From Orobanche coerulescens (Eukaryota > Streptophyta > Magnoliopsida > Lamiales > Orobanchaceae), in contig CM065815.1 of assembly GCA_033398695.1 (NCBI GenBank), positions 103,382,501-103,446,500 of the forward strand: a stretch of DNA of 64,000 nt. The letters run 5' to 3'. Under the pieces are notes generated by a model. That model was given only the letters and a program-made list of their open reading frames with translations, searched no databases and was not told the DNA's origin. Below are positions 12,608 to 24,124 of this stretch, piece after piece; within the stretch, counting starts at the first letter, position 1; each line of letters begins with the position of its first letter. Made by a program: the position numbers and the translations under genes.

Positions 12608-14075
12608 CATGTCTCATGATTATGTGAAATGCATTCACTTCATTCTCTTGTTACGAATATGGTTAATCCAACTCGTTCGAAATTTGGCATCTTGGACTCG
12701 GAAGGAATTGGGTACCATAGATGAGGTTTTAATATTGAGACCTCTTTTGTCGTTAGAGAATATTGGGTAGTGCCTTTTGTTCCTAAAGACGACGAACTGT
12801 TTAAAAAGGTAAAAGCAAGTGCATTGAAGTTTTTTTAGGCGACACCTCGACCCAGCTTATGGTCGGAATATTTTTAGTCGAAACCCCCAACGAACTGCAT
12901 GATGTCATTAAGGGCAAATTTCAGAATATTACTTCCCGAGTTGACCAGCAGTGGGACGAAACCCGCTCGACTAATTGTCACGGGTCAACAATTTCAAGAA
13001 TGATATGCTCCGGCTTAAGGCGCTTTTGAACTCTTGTGAAAAGTTACTCACATAAGATGACATGATCCAGAAAGAAACTTTCTAATTTTCCTACTTAAGC
13101 GTTTGTACTAGCGAAAATATATGTTGGAGTACAATTATGTCAGGCTTGCCGGCACGAAGCAAATTCCGAAAGCTAGTAATGGCAAAGTGAAATGTGGAAA
13201 GAAACCAGACGAAAAGGGAACTCGACGTGCCAATCCCAAAAATTACATGTAACGAACTCGCATAGTGGAAACATATGTGGCAGTCGTAGACATCGTCGTG
13301 ATCATGAAAGCTTTTCCAATGTAGTGAGAAGAGAGTATGCTCGCGGCCCCCAAGAAATGAGTTGGCTCCTAAAGTGAGATTGTTGCCATTGGTATACAAA
13401 CTGCCATGCAAGCGAATATTTCACAGCCAACTAGAAGAGATATTGAGATTCGTTAAAATAGAAGTATCACTAAATAGAAGAAGACGACCATGACATAACT
13501 CCCAATGTCATTTTCACACTTACTGATGGCAGTATTGTCCCATTATACATGCCAAAGTCAATATATGCCCCCATAACTAATTTTATCGGTAGACATTTTA
13601 GTATTTATTAATAATGGTCTGATACATTTTGGTTTCGGATAAGATATTATTGTTGCTTACGTATACAAGTGATTGACTTTCAAAGTACCGAATATTGTCC
13701 CTATGCTCATGGTTTAGAGTATTTATTACTCGTGTTCTCACTTGATGAATGAATCGAGGAACACTCGAGTGATAGGCTGATAGCAGTAGCCTATAAAATA
13801 TAGATGACTATGATAATTGGATCATGACACATCATCCTATGATGCATCACCACCCAATTCTCGATGCATAACGACACTATTTTATAGTCACGATACTCTA
13901 TATGCATTGAGAGTGACTAACTCGAACCATACGAAGCTTCAAGGATGTATGTAGCGACAACTTTTATGTTGAAACCCATTGTGAGAATGGAATAGACTAT
14001 ATCACCTCTAATGAATGTGGCAAAAAGTGCATCTTAGAGAAACTTACGAGTCAATCGAGTGGACTGTACGTCACT
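12608..14075 (+). pseudogene. Copia-2 gag region, heavily decayed
   Basis: Plus-strand remnant preceding the Copia-2 integrase. Short in-frame stretches such as NPTRSKFGILDSEG (from about 12660) sit where gag should lie, but no frame runs far and no zinc knuckle or protease motif survives clearly. The assignment rests mainly on position and orientation relative to the recognisable GAG-pre-integrase at 14076. The 5' LTR is not identifiable; Copia-1 sits immediately upstream and may have displaced it. Confidence 0.45.
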
Positions 14076-15180
14076 ATGGTCAGGGTTGTGGAATCCTATG
14101 TGATTACCTATCACGAACTTTGGGACGCTGACTCGTATAGGCTTTGGCATGATCGACTGGTCTATTTATATCGTGGCATGATGATCCTTATTCTTAAGCA
14201 TATGCAAGGACATCCTTTCTTTCTAGTGCAAAGTAGAAGCAGGCAACAGACCCACATAACGAACTTTGTTGGTGTTCCTCAAGCTATGTTGTCCAAAGCA
14301 TCATAGACATCCGCACGTCCTACACGTTTGACCCTGTCAAATACACATCGTCACTTTTGCAAAGCCTGTGCTTTAGCCAAAGTAGGAGCGAGACCTTCCT
14401 ACAAGATGTGAAAATTCCATTCTTACATAGGATTCAAATTGACTTTTGTGGATGATTCAACCACAGTGTGGACCATTTGGATGTTTATGGTTCTGGCTGA
14501 CGTTTCGACATGGTGGTCATATGTCGCCCTATTGTCCACTCGAAATGCTGCTTTTTTTCCAAAATTTCTAGCACAAATTGTCTGTCTAAGGGCTCACCAC
14601 CCTGACCACCATGTTCGGTCTATAAGACATGATAATACTGGAGAGTTCACATCTAAAGTACTTGATGAATACTACATATCGATTAGGATTGACGAAAAGA
14701 ATCTCGCCACGTACATACTTTCGCAGAGGCAACCATCAAACGAATTCAGATGGTAGCCCGACCAATGGTTAAGCGCACCAATTTGCCTATTTCTGTCTTG
14801 GGTTACGCTGTCTTGCATGCAGCTTTACTTATTCGCTCATTTAAGACTTTGCTAGCCAAACGAAATATGCGTACCAGTTGGTGACTGGATAAGCCCTGAT
14901 TTTTACATTTTGGACTCAGACGAATTTAAGTGCCAATTGCGCATATTTGATTATGTAGTATTGATCCTTCTATACTCTGACAGCGCATGGATCTTTAGAT
15001 ACGAATAAGTAGTTGCGTTGGATAAGAATCCCTAATCATTATTCGTTATTTAGAACCTTCGATCGGCGATCTCTTTACCACTCGACTGTAGATTGTCACT
15101 TCGATGAAATAACTTTTCCATGGTTAAGGAGGGGAGATAAGACGAACTTTATCAAGGAACGATAAGAATTATCATGGTAT
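14076..15180 (+). pseudogene. Copia-2 GAG-pre-integrase and integrase
   Basis: 14076-14306 encodes SYRLWHDRLVY, the HHCC zinc-finger segment ahead of integrase. 14439-14756 carries the integrase core with FVDDSTTVW and SIRHDNTGEFTS, the latter around the second catalytic Asp. 14757-15180 continues in broken frames through LGYAVLHAALLIR and CHFDEITFPW, typical of the integrase C-terminal half. Stops and frameshifts occur throughout. This element's transcripts cannot encode a working integrase. Confidence 0.8.
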
Positions 15181-17201
15181 GTCACCACTTTGTCTCATTT
15201 TCATCCCCAAATTTTGTTATGTTATAGTGAAATGAAAAAGAGTCCTCGACCTTCAGAACATAGTAGATTTGATGTCTGATGCATTTACTGATATCGTGAA
15301 AGTGATGATATCAGATATACCAACTGGAGATATACAGGTAAGGTTGTAAGTCCTCGGTAAGGGGTGCAACACCGATGAACCGAGTGCTGCTGTTGGACAT
15401 GGTGGATGTGTGACTTAGGCCATAGCTCCCTAAAGGAAGAGGTGAAAGCTACATAGTTCGACTTAATACTCACCTAAAGAGGAGGCAGAGTAAGGCACAC
15501 ACTTATATATTAGACATCAATGAACTCGTTTCATGAGATCATACTTGAATTTACGATGTCCATGATTCATGACAAGGGGGACGCCCAGAAAATTAATATG
15601 ATTAAGAAAATCAAGAAATCTCGGCGAATCACGAGGGTGTGGACTAATCATCCACCGCTTTGATGATCTATTGTCGCTCAAAGAATAAAGCAAGACAATG
15701 TCGAAGCTCTCTCTGTTATATGATATCAACATTGAGTTGATTGCCCTTAAAGGATAAAGCATTCTCCGCATAACTAGATTCTTTTACAAAGAGACATGTC
15801 ATTGGTAGGTAGTGCTAACCTCACCAAGTATAAATCATATAGGACATAAAATAAACCTTTGTAAGTAAGCGTAATCAGAAAAATGAAGTCCTAAAGTACA
15901 TGTATCGAAGGTTCTCATAAACGCCCTCGAATTGACTGAGGAGATGTAATATCCCCTAAGCTATATCATTAGCTTAGTAATTTTTGGAGGATTGTAAATG
16001 CAGCTCATAAATATGGTTAATGACATCTCTATGGGGATCTTGATACTGAGATATATATGAAATCCCAATAGTATTTTATTACACAAGTCAAGTGACTCTA
16101 GACCACGAAGTGCGTTTGCAGTAAGTACAGTTCAAACGCTCAATTTATGGATTAAAACAATACGGATGGATGATATATCCAGCTAAGTGACTACTTGATT
16201 GAAAGGGGATAAAATAATGACGAATTGTGTCCATGCATGTTTATTTAGAAAATAATTTATGAATTTGCGATTATAGCTATGTATGTCGACGATATGAACA
16301 TAATCGAATCTTTTTACGAAATAAGAAAAACCGCAGGTATCTATATCCAAATTCGAGATGAAAGATCTGGGAAAAACTCAGTCTTGTCTAGGACTTGATC
16401 TAGAACACCGAGCTAGTGGAATCCTTGTCCACCCATCTCCCTATGCCCAGAAGAAAATTAGGCGTTTTAACATGGATAATTCATATACGGTTAGCACTCC
16501 CATGAACGGTCATCGTTTGGACTTGAATGAAGATCTATTTCATTCGAAGGAATGTGACAAAGAGCATTTGGGAGACAAATTTTCCTATCTAAAATGCAAT
16601 ACGCATTATTATACTTGGCTCAGGGTGCTCGACCTAATATTGCTTTCTCAGTAAACTTGTTGGCTAGATATAGTACTAAGCCCAAGAAACTTCATTGGAA
16701 TGGTGTCAAGAACATCTTTCGATACCTCAAAGGAACCATTAACGTGGTACTTTTCTTTCCCCATAAGGATAACGAAATTACAGACGAATGTGCCACCACT
16801 AAAGTAAGTGTAAATGTCGACGAAACTATCCCGATATATGTATTGGTAGGATTTGCTGATGCTGGGTATCTTTCGGATCCACACAAAGGTGGCTCCTAGA
16901 CCGGTTATGTGTTTACCATTGGGAACACCGCCATCTTAGAGATTAACTAAGCAAATCCTTGTTGAAACCTACTTGAATCACGTTGAGCTTATCGCTCTAC
17001 ACGAGGCAGTATGCGAGTGTATATGGTTAAGAGTCATCATTACATATATTCGAGGTAACAGTGGACTAAGTAACATCACTGATGCATCCACATGCATATA
17101 CAAAGATAATGCCGCTTGCATCGAACATATGAAGCTTTGGTACATCAAGGGGATGATAAGAAGCATATCTCTACAAAGTTTTTCTACAATGGGTAACAAC
17201 A
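15181..17201 (+). pseudogene. Copia-2 reverse transcriptase and RNase H (5' part)
   Basis: The first kilobase is too decayed to follow. The RT catalytic box YVDD is at 16282-16293 in the context AMYVDDMN. From 16358 the frame MKDLGKTQSCLGLDLEH and from 16594 ARPNIAFSVNLLARYS mark the end of RT and the connection to RNase H. RNase H runs on (NHVELIALHEAVCECIWLR from about 16973) until it is cut by Gypsy-A. It resumes across the 31-kb insertion at 48227 with the sequence that normally follows. Confidence 0.85.
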
Positions 17202-19132
17202 TGTAACACCCCCAAGATGATCAGGGCATATTACAGCGCCATGTACCCCACCCCTTGGAGTCCACCAGGCTAACACATAAACCCGACAAGACAAAAGTGA
17301 TATACGTCATCAACAAACATACAATTTCTCAATCTAAGAGATTCAAAACAAAAGACTCAACTCAACAATACTATTCAGTATCAAATCCACCCCAAAATGG
17401 GTACACGACAATAATAAATCCAAAGAAGGAAGTACTTGAGTACTTAAGCAAATGACATAATAAATAAATTTAAAAGACTTGACACGCAACAAACGACCAC
17501 TGAACAGAATCACTCTTGCCCATCATCCTTGTACTGCCCGCATGCTCGTTCTCCTCCAAGGCCTGTACCTGAAATACAAAAGTATGTCCCCCATTTAAGG
17601 GGTTAGCGACATCTGCTAGTGCAAGTACAATCCATTCTAATCAGATATAAAATGCGCCAAAATCAATTTTGAAAACATTTATATTGCGGAATATTACGGT
17701 GCACGAGCACAAAACACATTTCTCCAACAAAACATTTCAAAGTTTAACCGTTGGTATGAGACTCACGGCCACCGTACCCCGCAGAGGCCCCGTCGGACCA
17801 TCCCTGGGTGGTTAACTCCAGTTCGTGATACACACACACGACAATACGTATCCCCAGAGGCCCCGTCAGACCATCCCTGGGTGAACATACACATTCACAT
17901 CCACAACATACATGGTAAGCCATAATCTAAATACTAGAATATGCAAACAAATGTAAAGTACTTGCCTTTGAGACATCTTCGACAACACGGGAAAGAACAA
18001 CGACTACGAATGACCCGGAGGGAACACGACCGTTCCTAAATGAAGGATTAACATAACTCAGTCTTATACGATAACAATAATCGAATGGAATACGCCCACA
18101 ACCCCGATTACAAGTTATAACAACATACGTACAATTGATATGGGCGAGGGTTTTCACAAAACCTCCCCGAATCAACAATCTACGGATTAAGCACAATGGA
18201 ATCGGATTGGGAATCACCCAATCCCAATAATCGATAAGGAATATTACAACATAACCTAACAATTCGAGTTTAACATGAAAATTCCCAGAAAACCCCCAAA
18301 AATTGATGAAGTTAGGGTTGTAGACGAAAATACCCTGAATTCGGACGGGGGAAGATGATTACGTTGGTGATGAAATACTCGTACGATCTCACGGTGATGA
18401 AGAATGAAGAATACACAGATTGAAAGTGGTGGAAATCGCCCTGGAGGTTTACCTCGGATCGCCCGACAAAAAAACGAAGGAAGGAAGTGAAATGAGGTTC
18501 TGACCTCTGCCCGCTGTTTTAAAACAGCGGGCTGTTATGACCACAATAGGTTGATACTTAAAGCCGTAACATGGCTAACTTACGGCCGTAATTGCTGGGT
18601 GTTACGGCCGTAACACCCTTCTGGGCAGCAGTCAGTGCTGTCCAAACTATCCCGAACGACCCTGAAACACGAACCTGCTAACGAACCAAAAATATGGTTA
18701 CGAAGTATTCACGATGACGAATCTAAGCGCTAAAAGGAAACATAATTCTGACTTCCCGAAGGTTCGGAATTCGACGACGGAAGTAAATTTTCCTTAAGTT
18801 ATAGGAAATTACAAGACGGCCCGAACATTCGAAAATCACGATATGACGTCAGATTAACAAACCAAAACTCAAAACATGAACAACTCAACTATACGAACTC
18901 ATGTAAACAAAGGAACAACGAAATCGAATGAGTTTTACGAGAATCGAACGTACATATGAAGATCATAACATAAGGCAAAAAATCACATAAAAACACATCC
19001 GAAACTCCACTAAATGGAAAAACACCAAGAACAAAATAGATTCAAAACGTCGAAATAGTTACAAGCGAGTCAATAAAAATAGACATGCGACAAAATAGAA
19101 ATTGATAAAAGTGGAAAGGTACAAATATTACA
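17202..19132 (-). repeat. Gypsy-A 3' LTR
   Basis: 1931 bp, TGTAACACCCC..ATTACA on the plus strand. It contains two copies of a CAGAGGCCCCGTCGGACC-type segment (near 17782 and 17861), a GC hairpin at 17588-17602 and the palindrome cluster at 18509-18613. It is about 470 bp longer than the other LTR because that copy is deleted internally. Confidence 0.94.
18509..18613 (-). promoter_or_regulatory. Gypsy-A palindrome quartet plus 24-bp palindrome
   Basis: A perfect 24-bp palindrome centred on TTTTAAAA (18509-18532) is followed by four 12-bp sites at 18535, 18558, 18580 and 18602, at 23, 22 and 22 bp spacing. The latter two are perfect TTACGGCCGTAA; the first two are decayed here. In the 5' LTR the same four are at 47606, 47629, 47651 and 47673 and read TTACGGCCGTAA or TTACGACCGTAA. 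The layout matches the TAGCG..CGCTA arrays of the other LTRs. A regulatory role is inferred. Confidence 0.7.
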
Positions 19133-19156
19133 TTCTCCCCCTTTTCATCCCGAAAC

Positions 19157-19500
19157 TTAATAATCAAAAAGCTCGGGGTGTCTTGCGCGCATATCCTCCT
19201 CCTATTCCCATGTTGCTTCTTCCACTCCATGCCTCGACCATTGCTCTTTAACCAAGGGAATGGTTTTATGCATTAACTGTTTGTCCCGACGTTCCAAAAT
19301 CCTCACCGGCCTCCCCTCAAACGTAACGTTCTTCTCGATCTCCATGTCCCCGAAGTCAATAACATGAGTTGGGTCCGGAACATACTTCCTCAATTGGGAA
19401 ACGTGAAATACACTATGAACATGACTCAACGATGGGGGTAATGCCAAATGGTAAGCTAACTCGCCGACTCTCTCCAATATCTCGAAAGTTCCAATATACC
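19157..19500 (-). pseudogene. Gypsy-A pol C-terminus (chromodomain-like)
   Basis: From 19500 the frame encodes ILERVGELAYHLALPP and then VFHVSQLRKYVPDP. It ends with VKEQWSRHGVEEATWE, a stop, and EEDMRARHPELF before TAA at 19157-19159. This is the C-terminal module of Tekay/Del-type integrase, a chromodomain-like fold thought to steer insertion to heterochromatin. The W-x-x-H-x-x-EEATWE core is intact. It is the tail of the frame that ends at 26142, now separated by Gypsy-C with its ATACC duplication. Confidence 0.9.
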
Positions 19501-21512
19501 TGTAACACCCCGAAGTTATTCAGGGCATATTACAGCGCCGTGAGCCCCTCCGTGGGCCCCACAAGGCTAAACATACGCGGAACTATAATTTTTGACCGAG
19601 AGGGTCTAAACACAACGAAATGAAGAATAATACAATGGGTATTCAAACCATAACCAATGTATTCAAATACATCACAACACAACACAATACTTCGGCAACG
19701 CAGGCCAGAACATCAAGGAAACTGAAAAGCGATACTCGAGTATTCAATAACCATTCCAGTACAACAACACTGAATGGAGGAACACTAAATATAACCAGAA
19801 ATAGGACACAGTATCACGCTTGCCCATCATCTTCATGCCAACCCGATATTTGCCTTTCCGCTCTCCTAGAACCTAAAATACATAAAAAGTATTTCCCCCA
19901 TAAAGGGGTTAGCCATCTAATAGCTAGTACAAGTATATCAAATATGAAATGCAATACTCCTCGACAATAAAGTAAAAGTAACCGAAAATTCATCCTTTAA
20001 AGACTAGTATTCCGGAATAACTAAATCTCATAGCATCACATCAATACATACATGATCAACCGTGGAACCGCACCAGAGGCTACAGAACCCTCAGAGGACT
20101 CGTCGGTCCATCCCAGAGTGGTTAGCTCATATTATCCATGGAATCACACCAGAGGCTACGAAACCCTCAGAGGATCCGTCGGCCCATCCCAAAGTGGATA
20201 TAAATAAACATGCCATTCATATATCTTACTTTCAAAGTCGAGAACGTACAATCATAAATATATACTTGCCTTTGAGACATCGAGAAATCGAACGGAAAAG
20301 AGTATGAGTTCGGTAGGTCCAAGAACGCTCTTCCGGTACCTAAACGATTCGTAAGGGATATGATAATCAATAATCCATACTCATAACTCATGAAGAAACT
20401 CCCAAAACCCGTCTACGATTCATGAAAATACAAGGGTAAACAACTAGAGGTTGGAAAATCACCCAAACCCTCACAAGTCCGAACACGACACAGACCAATC
20501 CATAAAATCGTAGGAAAAGCATATATACGGGATAGATACATCATAATCTCAAGGTTATCAAGCTTCAAAACGGATAAATCGGACAAATCTAAGAAAAACC
20601 CCAAAATTCCCAAAAATAGGGTTCTAAGGATTTTTACCTTGATTTGGACGATATAATGGATTGGATGTTGTTAAATCCTTATTCTCTAACCAAAGATGTT
20701 GATATCTGAAGAAGGATCGTCTTCGAACTCTCCAAATCGCCGAAACCCGCTGCTCTCGATCGAAAAAGTGAGAAAGATGAGAAAAATGACGAAATGGAAG
20801 TCAACTGTCCAATATATACTCGCCCAGTCTAGCGCACGCTATGCCTATAATATTAGCGTGTGCTAGCGGGGTCACTGGGTAGTCCAGTGGATTCTGTCGG
20901 CCCCATTAGCGTGCGCTAATCGCCTTCCTTTAGCGTGCGCTAGCCGAAAATGGTGTCCAGAAATCGGAGTCCAGAACCTACTATCCTCTGCCCTGCTCAA
21001 GTCTTAGCGTGCGCTACGGCGATAGCTTACCGTGTGCTACTCAGTCCTTATAGCGTGCGCTAGCCGAAGCCTAGCGTACGTTACTTGATAGTCCAGACAG
21101 CCTGACAATCTCACTGCCTCTGCCGACCAGCCCGTTAGCGTGCGCTACGGATGGATGTTAGCGTGCGCTATTGACCATGAATAGCGTGCGCTAACGAACT
21201 CCTAGCGCGCGTTAGCTGCCAGTCCAGAAAGCAGGATGAGTTACTGGTTCTGACCTGACTGGTCCCTTAGCGCGCGCTACGGCTCAAAGCTAGCGTAAGC
21301 TACTCAAGGAGAATTAGCGTGCATTAACCTAGGCCTAGCGTGCGCTATTTCTCTGACCCAGAACACTTCTGCAAGGTCTAAACAACACAATCATGATCCA
21401 AACAAGGTACGAAACTCTATAACAATATCGACAACATCACCAAGAGTTTACAGAGTGCCAAAATAGGAAGAACGACAAGGTCAAACAGTCAATAAAAAGT
21501 ACGGGCATTACA
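19501..21512 (-). repeat. Gypsy-C 3' LTR
   Basis: 2012 bp. Holds, in plus-strand order: a hairpin (19895-19908), two tandem copies of a roughly 80-bp segment with CCTCAGAGGA (20062-20210), a TATA box (minus TATATAT, about 20812-20818), and the palindrome array 20830-21347. A polypurine tract on the minus strand adjoins at 21513-21530. Confidence 0.95.
20830..21347 (-). promoter_or_regulatory. Array of sixteen 12-bp TAGCG..CGCTA palindromes, Gypsy-C 3' LTR
   Basis: Sites start at 20830, 20854, 20907, 20931, 21005, 21028, 21051, 21072, 21136, 21159, 21182, 21203, 21268, 21291, 21315 and 21336. The commonest form is TAGCGTGCGCTA (reverse complement TAGCGCACGCTA); TAGCGCGCGCTA is fully self-complementary. 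Three quartets with internal spacing 21-24 bp begin 131-132 bp apart. Seen on the minus strand, the array sits in U3 and ends 11 bp before the TATA box. Function is inferred. Confidence 0.85.
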
Positions 21513-21547
21513 TTCTTCCCTTCTAAAAAGAAGTTTCGTCCCGAAAC

Positions 21548-22200
21548 TTAAGAAATAAAAAGTTCGGGGTACTCCGACCGCATATTCTCTTCCGTCTCCC
21601 AAGTCGCCTCCTCGACTCCATGCCTCGACCATTGCACTTTAACCAACTGAATGGTCTTATGCCGAAGTTGTTTCTCACGACTTTCCAGTATATTCACGGG
21701 TCTCTCTAGAAAGGTAATAACCTCGGCTACGTCAATATCACTATAGTCAATAACATGGCTCGGATCCGGCACGTACTTTCTCAACTGAGACACATGAAAA
21801 ACACTATGAACGTGACTCAAAGCTGGAGGCAGCGCCAAGCGATAAGCTAAATCTCCAACCCTGTCCAAAATCTCGAAAGGTCCGATATACCTCGGACTAA
21901 GTTTCCCCTTTTTCCCAAAGCGGAAAACCCCTCTGGTCGGCGACACCTTGAGTAAGACATGATCCCCCACTTCGAACTCCAAGGGTCGACGACTAGTATC
22001 AGCATAAGATTTCTGATGGCTCTGGGCAGTCAACAACCGGTCCTGGATGATAGAAATCTTTTCTTTAGTCTCTATCAACATGTCCGGCTCCGTTCCGATT
22101 AGCTCCGAAGCCTCGTCCTAACATAATGGCGACCTACATCGCCTACCGTAAAGTGACTCGAATGGTGCCATTTTGATCGACGCATGCCAACTATGTACAA
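21548..22200 (-). pseudogene. Gypsy-C integrase C-terminus and chromodomain-like tail
   Basis: The frame from 22081 to the stop at 21548 encodes the end of integrase (AQSHQKSYADTSRRPLEF, VGDHVLLKVSPTRGVFRFGK) and a complete chromodomain-like tail (VKVQWSRHGVEEATWETE). 22082-22200 continues upstream as the GRRCR/KMAPFES region out of frame with what precedes it. The catalytic core of integrase is missing through an internal deletion, so this part cannot integrate DNA. The tail itself is well preserved and close to those of A and B. Confidence 0.9.
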
Positions 22201-23881
22201 ATGTAGTGAACCATATTTCTTTTTCACAAAAAGGACAGGCGCGCCCCAAGGCAAAGCACTCGGTCTGATGTACCCTTTCTCCAGAAGTTCTCCCAACTGA
22301 TTCTTTAATTCCTGTATCTCGGAAGGTGCCATCCGATAAGGTGCCTTAGAAATCGGGGCCGCGTCAGGCTCTAAATCCACAGAAAAGTATATTTCTCGAT
22401 CTGGTGGTAATCCCGGGAGGTCGTCTGGAAAAACATCGGGATACTCATTAACAACTGGAATCGAAGCGAATTCGACTACGTTCCCCTCCGTTTTCAAAGC
22501 ATAACACCAATAGCCCGTGCAATCTTTATTCAAAAGTTTTACGGCCTTCATGGCGCTGATAAGCATCTTGGATTGGCACGACTTACGTCCCAAAAATGAG
22601 TACTCGGATCCATCGTTAGTCATCATGGTGATAACCTTAGTACGGTAATTCATAATCGCTTGATGACTATCAATCCAATCCTCGCCGAGGATCACGTCCT
22701 CGCCTTCCATATCAACTACAATCAGATTCGATAACCAATCTATACCGGCTATAACCACCAGAAAATATCTAATCTCCCGGTTTCCCACAATTCTATCCCC
22801 ACTAGGTAGTTTCACAATGAAAGGATCGCAAGCAGTTATACAAGTTATATTCTAACGGCGCACACACTCCAAGGAAACGAAAGAATGTGTAGCACCCGTG
22901 CATTCCAAATTAACGTGGCCTGGACGACCACAATTATAGCAAGTCACCGTGTGAGCTGAGGTGCCCGGAGCAGAACGGAAACCTCTCTTTCCTTTAATAG
23001 AACATGACGAATGTCTGGCGGAACGGTTAGTCGTCTGTGACCTCTGGAAGTTGCCACTCTTAGAGCCAGAAAAATTTCCCACGATCTTCTGCTTCTTCGG
23101 TTCTTCGTTGGTGTCATTGTTGAGGCTTAACAAGTCATGGGCCAAAGCTCTGTCCTGATATTCCTTCAACGTGGTGCAAGCAAATCCGGCTATGTACCGC
23201 CGTAAGTCCATATTTATCCGCATATCAAAGTAACGGATCTTATCACGCTCGTTTCGCACTTGATCCTCCACGTGGATCAATTGTTGGTTGTACTCCACGA
23301 TTGCCTGCGAAACGGGAATATTCTGCGGTTTAGCCTCGAAAAAGGCTCGAATTCGGCCTTCTCGCCCCGGCCAAGGACAAAATTCGGCCTCCAAAAGTTC
23401 TTTAAACTGGTCCCACGTAGCAACACGATCCTGTGGCTTGATGACTTTCCACCACGTCGCAGCCTCCTTGGTGAGGAAATACTGAGGAATCGGTACTTTC
23501 CTCGCTTCAGGACAATCAACCACTTCAAAAATTTTCTCCAACTCCACTAACCAATCCTCCCAACCTAACGGGTCTGTGGCACCGCCAAACTGTGGAGGGT
23601 GCATACGGATAACATTTTGCAGCAAGGCATCCATTGTTGGGTTGGTATTGTTCAACTGAACGACTTGGACTAAAATGGTCATCTGATTAGCCAATTGTTG
23701 AAGTACATTCGCAACTCCAACATCCGCGCTGTTCCCCGGCGATCGGTAGTCGTCGACTTTCGGTGTCAGGATGCACCGAGTTAGATAGGCTGGGGTTGGT
23801 CGATCCCGCAACGGAACTGAGGGAAGCGGCCGCGCCACGTCCTCGTCCACGTCCACGACCTCGTCCCCTACCAGCTGACAT
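22201..23881 (-). pseudogene. Gypsy-C gag with truncated protease and RT start
   Basis: The start is the ATG at 23881, beginning with an Arg-Gly repeat run like the other gags here. A frameshift lies near 23700-23740, after which 23717-22855 is open. Retrotrans_gag motifs (PPQFGG, YFLTKEAATWWK, EFCPWPG) precede one CCHC knuckle CYNCGRPGHVNLEC. This knuckle is fused directly to [12 protein letters not shown] of the protease, so the second knuckle, linker and the protease Asp are gone. After one stop (22852-22854) the same frame continues to the protease end, the pre-RT linker and [16 protein letters not shown], and then breaks at about 22200. Gag may once have been functional; no enzyme domain is complete. 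Confidence 0.9.
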
Positions 23882-24124
23882 ACTAAAGAACACAAAAGGC
23901 ACGTAAGTACAATTCAATCGCACATCACCGAGGTGACCGATTCTCAAAATACTAAAAATAGAAGCAAAACGATAAAGGAAGCACCATAAGAGTAAGAGGC
24001 CTTACAGGTACCGGTCGCACTGTGATGATGGCAAAGTAGTAATACTGTAGACAAACGATGACTCAATCAACCCAAAAGACCGACAGCCTAGGTATCCATA
24101 GACCTAAGTTCCGATACCATATTC

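Noticed and set aside
13091..13411. 106-codon minus-strand frame
   Set aside because: No recognisable motif; lies in the decayed gag region of the plus-strand Copia-2 and is best explained as chance.
20830..21347. Regularly spaced short palindromes suggest a CRISPR-like array
   Set aside because: Repeats are only 12 bp, spacers about 11 bp, the array lies in plant LTRs with TSDs and repeats in both LTRs; no cas genes. It is part of U3.
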